DNA from: Thermohalobaculum sp964576075
GTDB lineage: Bacteria; Pseudomonadota; Alphaproteobacteria; Rhodobacterales; Rhodobacteraceae
Direction of reading: 5' to 3'
Assembly (NCBI GenBank): GCA_964576075.1
Contig: CAZNTX010000054.1
Coordinates: 1-27,094, forward strand
DNA: 27,094 nucleotides
The notes under the pieces were generated by a model, which was not told where the DNA came from, did no database searches, and worked only from the letters and a program-made list of their open reading frames with translations. Both the position numbers and the translations under genes were made by a program. Position 1 is the first letter of the stretch, and each line of letters begins with the position of its first letter. This document shows, one piece after another, positions 23,876 to 27,094 of the stretch.

Positions 23876-24799
23876 ATGACAGCCCGCCCCAGAGACCTCG
23901 CCTTCCTCCTCGCGCTCGGCATGATCTGGGGGGCGGCCTTCATGGCCACGACCGTCGCGACGCGGGACTTCGCGCCGCTCTCGCTCGCAGGCATCCGGCT
24001 CGCGGTGGCGGCCCTCGCGCTGCTCGCGATCCTGCACCTCCGGGGCGGGCGGCTGCCGGGGATCTCCACGCCGGCGGAGCGGGGCTTCTGGGCGGCTGCC
24101 GCGGCGGTGGCGGTGCTCTCCAACGCGGTGCCCTTCGTCTCGCTCTCCTGGGCGCAGCGGCACATCCCCTCCGGACTCGCGGGGGTGCTGATGGCCACCG
24201 TGCCGTTCTTCGTGCTCCCGCTCGCGCATGTCTTCGTGCCCGGGGACCGGCTGACCGCGCGCAAGCTCGCGGGCTTCGGGCTCGGCTTTCTCGGCGTCGT
24301 GGTGCTGATCGGCCCGGCGGCGCTCGCCCCCGCGGGGGAGGGGCCGGTGGCGCTCGCGATCGGCGCCTGCCTGCTGACGGCGGCGGGCTACGCCTCGGGC
24401 TCCATCGTCGCCAAACGCGCGCCGCAGCTCGGCCTCCTGCCCTTCGGCGCGGCGGGGCTGACGATCGCGGCGGCGCTCGTGCTGCCGCTCGCCTTCCTGC
24501 TCGAGGACCCGCTCGGCACCGTCCCCTCGGCGGAGGGGGCGCTCGCGATCCTCTATCTCGGGCTGGTGCCGACGGCGATCGCCACGGTGATGCTGCTCGA
24601 GGTGATCCGGTCCGCGGGGCCTGGGTTCCTCTCCAACGTCAATTATCAAGTGCCGCTCTGGGCGGTGCTGTTCGGCTGGATGGTGCTCGGGGAGGAGCCG
24701 GGGCCGCGGCTCTGGCTCGCGCTCGCCCTCATCCTCGCAGGGCTCGCGCTGGCGCAGACGCTGGTGGGGCTGCGCCGGGGCGCGGTGCCGCGGGGCTGA
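23876..24799 (+). CDS. DMT-superfamily (EamA) transporter
   Basis: This 307-residue protein has ten predicted membrane helices arranged as two EamA repeats: the first opens with LLALGMIWGAAFMATTV, the second begins near residue 155, and the last helices contain NYQVPLWAVLFGWMVLGE, the typical second-repeat signature. Members export amino acids or other metabolites; the substrate cannot be told. CGGAG lies five bases before the start. It is divergent from the VPLPA-CTERM gene (244 bases apart) and convergent with the next gene, with three bases between stops. Confidence 0.92.
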   Translation: MTARPRDLAFLLALGMIWGAAFMATTVATRDFAPLSLAGIRLAVAALALLAILHLRGGRLPGISTPAERGFWAAAAAVAVLSNAVPFVSLSWAQRHIPSGLAGVLMATVPFFVLPLAHVFVPGDRLTARKLAGFGLGFLGVVVLIGPAALAPAGEGPVALAIGACLLTAAGYASGSIVAKRAPQLGLLPFGAAGLTIAAALVLPLAFLLEDPLGTVPSAEGALAILYLGLVPTAIATVMLLEVIRSAGPGFLSNVNYQVPLWAVLFGWMVLGEEPGPRLWLALALILAGLALAQTLVGLRRGAVPRG

Positions 24800-24802
24800 G
24801 GC

Positions 24803-25342
24803 TCAGCCGGGGAGCGCCCGCGGCCCGGGGCCCGCGCGCCAGACGGTGGCGAGCGCGCCCTCCGCCTCCGGCACGGCGCGGGAGACGGCGGCCGGATCGA
24901 AGCCCGGCAGCGCCGAGAGCACGTCCGGCAGGCGCTCCGCGCCCACCGCGCCGCCGGGGATCGCGAGGCGCCGGCCCTCCGCGTCGATCAGGTGCCAGCG
25001 GGCGATGCGCCCCCCGGGCGCGGCCTCGACGGCGACGGCGGCGATCGCGTCGAGCGCGGCGAAGCCCCCGCTCTCCGGGCCGAAATAGCCGATCCGCCCC
25101 TCGGCGATCTGCACCACCCCGGGGACCGGCTCCGCCGCCCGCCGCCGGGCGAGGCGGAGCCGACGCGCCGCGGCCACGCACCAGGCCCCGAGCACCGCGG
25201 CCCCGGCGAGCGGAAGCACCGCCGCCACGCTCCCGGCCCAGAGCGCCTGCCCGCCGAGGACCGCGAGCCAGAGCGCGCCGGCCCCCGTCAGCGCGGGCTC
25301 GGCGAAGGGCAGCGCGGCGCGAAGGGCGGGCGGCAGCGTCAT
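24803..25342 (-). CDS. Conserved two-helix membrane protein downstream of rsmE
   Basis: This 179-residue protein has two close membrane helices (about 16-34 and 38-58), a basic stretch RRLRLARRR, and a soluble domain with VPGVVQIAEGRIGYFGPESGGFAALDAI and LIDAEGRRLAIPG, ending in a Leu/Pro segment. I recall similar hypothetical proteins in Rhodobacterales near rsmE and ubiA, with the same GYFGPE-x-GG-x2-ALDA pattern; no function is known. The start is fixed by ATGA overlap with the rsmE stop (25339-25342), so the two are translated together. Confidence 0.75.
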   Translation of the reverse strand: MTLPPALRAALPFAEPALTGAGALWLAVLGGQALWAGSVAAVLPLAGAAVLGAWCVAAARRLRLARRRAAEPVPGVVQIAEGRIGYFGPESGGFAALDAIAAVAVEAAPGGRIARWHLIDAEGRRLAIPGGAVGAERLPDVLSALPGFDPAAVSRAVPEAEGALATVWRAGPGPRALPG

Positions 25343-26088
25343 TCCCAATCCCCGAGGCAAGCCTGCACGAGGGCGAGCGCCGCCACCGCCGCGGTGTCCG
25401 CGCGCAGCACCCGCGGGCCGAGGGAGACCGTCACCGCCGCCTCCATCGCGCGGAGCCGCGCCGCCTCCTCGGGCGCGAAGCCCCCCTCCGGCCCGATCAG
25501 CACCGCGAGCGGCCCGCGCGGCAGCGCCGAGAGCGCGGCGAGCGCCGGCGGCCCCGCGCCCGTCTCGTCGCAGAAGACGAGCCGGCGCTCCCCCGGCCAG
25601 TCCGCCAAGACCCGCTCGAGCGGCGCCGGCTCCGCGATCTCCGACACCGCGAGGAGCCCGCACTGCTCCGCCGCCTCGACCGCATGGGCGCGCAGCCGCT
25701 CGGCCTTCACCCGCTCGGCATTGGTGTATCGGGTGAAGACCGGGAGCACCCGCCGGCAGCCCATCTCGCAGGCTTTCTCCGCCACGAAATCCGTCCGGGC
25801 CTTCTTCAAGGGCGCGAAGAGGAGCCAGAGATCCGGCAGCGTCTCCTGCGCGCGCACCCGCTCCAGGCAGACGAGCCGGCCCGCGCGCTTGCCCGCCTCC
25901 GCGACCTCGGCGGCCCATTCCCCGTCGCGCCCGTTGAACAGCGCCACCCGGTCGCCCGGGCCCTGGCGCATCACGCCGAAGAGGTAATGCGCCTGATCGC
26001 GCCCGAGCGCCACCTCCGCCCCCGCGCCCAGATCCGCGTCGACATGTAGCCGGATTTTCGGCTGCACTCCCGCAGGCGCTTGTGACAT
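25339..26088 (-). CDS. rsmE: 16S rRNA (uracil(1498)-N(3))-methyltransferase
   Basis: RsmE methylates U1498 of 16S rRNA with SAM. The 249-residue protein has an N-terminal PUA-like part (LHVDADLGAG, HYLFGVMRQGPGD) and a C-terminal SPOUT knot with LIGPEGGF (197-204) and LGPRVLRADTA (223-233), the family's cofactor-binding signature. The start at 26088 has only a weak ribosome site but is the one Met that gives the full N-terminal domain. It is divergent from ubiA with nine bases between start codons. Confidence 0.93.
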   Translation of the reverse strand: MSQAPAGVQPKIRLHVDADLGAGAEVALGRDQAHYLFGVMRQGPGDRVALFNGRDGEWAAEVAEAGKRAGRLVCLERVRAQETLPDLWLLFAPLKKARTDFVAEKACEMGCRRVLPVFTRYTNAERVKAERLRAHAVEAAEQCGLLAVSEIAEPAPLERVLADWPGERRLVFCDETGAGPPALAALSALPRGPLAVLIGPEGGFAPEEAARLRAMEAAVTVSLGPRVLRADTAAVAALALVQACLGDWE

Positions 26089-26097
26089 AGAGCCCCC

Positions 26098-27048
26098 ATG
26101 ACAGAGGTGCCAGTTAACAAGCTCCCCCTGCCCGAGGGAAGGGTCCGCGACGCCACCGCCGACAACTGGGTGGACGCCTACGCGCCCGACCGATGGCGGC
26201 CCTTCCTCCGCCTCTCCCGGGCCGACCGGCCGATCGGGACATGGCTCCTGCTCCTGCCCTGCTGGTGGGGGATCCTCTTCGGCGTGCTCGAGACCGGATG
26301 GTCCTGGGTCGATCTCTGGCTCTTCCCCGCCTGCACCATCGGCGCCTTCCTGATGCGCGGCGCCGGCTGCACCTGGAACGACCTCGTCGACCGCGACATC
26401 GACAAGGGCGTCGCGCGCACCCGCTCGCGCCCCCTCCCCTCGGGGCAGGTGACGCCCAAGCAGGCGCTCGCCTGGGCGGTCGCGCAGTCGCTCGCGGCCT
26501 TCCTGATCCTGATCACCTTCGACGCCACGGCCATCGCGCTCGGCGTGCTCTCGCTCCTGCCGGTGGCGGTCTACCCCTTCGCCAAGCGCTTCACCTGGTG
26601 GCCGCAGGTCTTCCTCGGCATCGCCTTCAACTGGGGCGCGCTCCTCCTCTACGCCGCCCATACCGGGAGCGTCGGGCTCTCCTCGGTGCTGCTCTATCTC
26701 TGCGGCATCGCCTGGACGCTGCATTACGACACGATCTACGCCCATCAGGACCGCGAGGACGACGCGATCATCGGCGTGAAGTCCACCGCCCGGCTGTTCG
26801 AGACCGAGACCGACAAATGGCTCGCGATCTTCGCCACCTGCGCAGGCGGCTTCGGGCTGCTCGGCGTGCTCCTCGCAGGGGGCGGGCTCCTCGCGCTCGC
26901 CGGGCTCGGGGCGCTGGTGGGGCACATGGTCTCTCAGCGCGCGCGCTTCGACATGACCGATTCGGACCGCTGCCTCGCCCTCTTCCGAGAGACCCGATGG
27001 GGCGGGCTCGCCTTCGCCGCCGGGCTCTTCCTCGACGCCGCCCTCTGA
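26098..27048 (+). CDS. ubiA: 4-hydroxybenzoate polyprenyltransferase
   Basis: UbiA attaches the polyprenyl tail to 4-hydroxybenzoate in ubiquinone synthesis at the inner membrane. The 316-residue protein has about eight to nine membrane helices and the two Asp-rich motifs that bind Mg-diphosphate: NDLVDRDID (94-102) and DTIYAHQDREDD (211-222), plus ARTRSRPLPSG after the first. There is no ribosome site before the ATG and only nine bases to the divergent rsmE start; a GACATA sequence 12-17 bases before the ATG could serve as -10 of a leaderless transcript. The remaining 46 bases of the window show nothing. Confidence 0.95.
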   Translation: MTEVPVNKLPLPEGRVRDATADNWVDAYAPDRWRPFLRLSRADRPIGTWLLLLPCWWGILFGVLETGWSWVDLWLFPACTIGAFLMRGAGCTWNDLVDRDIDKGVARTRSRPLPSGQVTPKQALAWAVAQSLAAFLILITFDATAIALGVLSLLPVAVYPFAKRFTWWPQVFLGIAFNWGALLLYAAHTGSVGLSSVLLYLCGIAWTLHYDTIYAHQDREDDAIIGVKSTARLFETETDKWLAIFATCAGGFGLLGVLLAGGGLLALAGLGALVGHMVSQRARFDMTDSDRCLALFRETRWGGLAFAAGLFLDAAL

Positions 27049-27094
27049 CGGACGCGCCGAGCCCCGGGACGGGGGCGGGGCGGCCCGGCCGGGC

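Noticed and set aside
22892..24649. A 585-codon minus-strand open frame and an overlapping 751-codon plus-strand frame beyond it
   Set aside because: Both are antisense or out-of-frame readings of the DMT transporter, rsmE and the VPLPA-CTERM gene, with no recognisable domain.

Overview
The window is a very GC-rich, gene-dense bacterial chromosome segment that reads like a member of the Rhodobacterales (Alphaproteobacteria). The basis is an FDH3-type formate dehydrogenase, the hflK-hflC-DUF2065-degP cluster, rpiA next to gor, serC-serA, DUF2842, a VPLPA-CTERM secreted protein, an Fnr-family regulator and a Rhodobacterales-style rsmE/ubiA locus. The family-level assignment is inference from gene content recalled from memory; there is no rRNA. 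A run of exactly 100 N at 15089-15188 shows a draft scaffold.

Layout. 1-2896 (+): 3' end of a molybdopterin formate dehydrogenase alpha gene and its four-cluster ferredoxin-like beta subunit. 2897-3155: two copies of a hairpin-bearing repeat between convergent genes. 3156-8427 (-): hflK, hflC, DUF2065, degP (membrane protein quality control) and an AruH-like aminotransferase. 8604-11381 (-): a SAM methyltransferase, rpiA and glutathione reductase. 11431-12828 (+): an iron-sulfur L-serine dehydratase. 12829-13124: two large imperfect palindromes. 13125-13796 (-): thiamine diphosphokinase. 13899-16131 (+): a long disordered Ala/Pro/Glu-rich protein with conserved ends, a 60-bp tandem repeat broken by the assembly gap, and a recurrent NIFA peptide. 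16148-18353 (-): DUF2842, a VPLPA-CTERM gene remnant, purA and a two-motif CDGSH iron-sulfur protein. 18643-19398 (+): an Fnr-type regulator whose stop overlaps the stop of a convergent c-type cytochrome (19395-19811, -). 19922-22790 (-): serC-serA. 22987-23631 (-): a VPLPA-CTERM secreted protein with an AT-rich upstream region and a perfect palindrome. 23876-24799 (+): DMT exporter. 24803-26088 (-): rsmE and a two-helix membrane protein. 26098-27048 (+): ubiA.

Most genes are housekeeping: serine synthesis and breakdown, purine, thiamine, pentose phosphate, ubiquinone, thiol redox and envelope proteolysis. Several are linked to respiration or iron-sulfur chemistry: formate dehydrogenase, Fnr regulator, cytochrome c, CDGSH protein, serine dehydratase and ubiA. 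I see no phage, IS element, CRISPR array, tRNA or rRNA, and no convincing new multigene defence or metabolic system. The items most worth a second look are the multivalent NIFA-motif protein, the extra Cys triad in the Fnr regulator, the 12840-13119 palindromes, the operator-like palindrome before the VPLPA-CTERM gene, and a possible FNR box upstream of the cytochrome gene.
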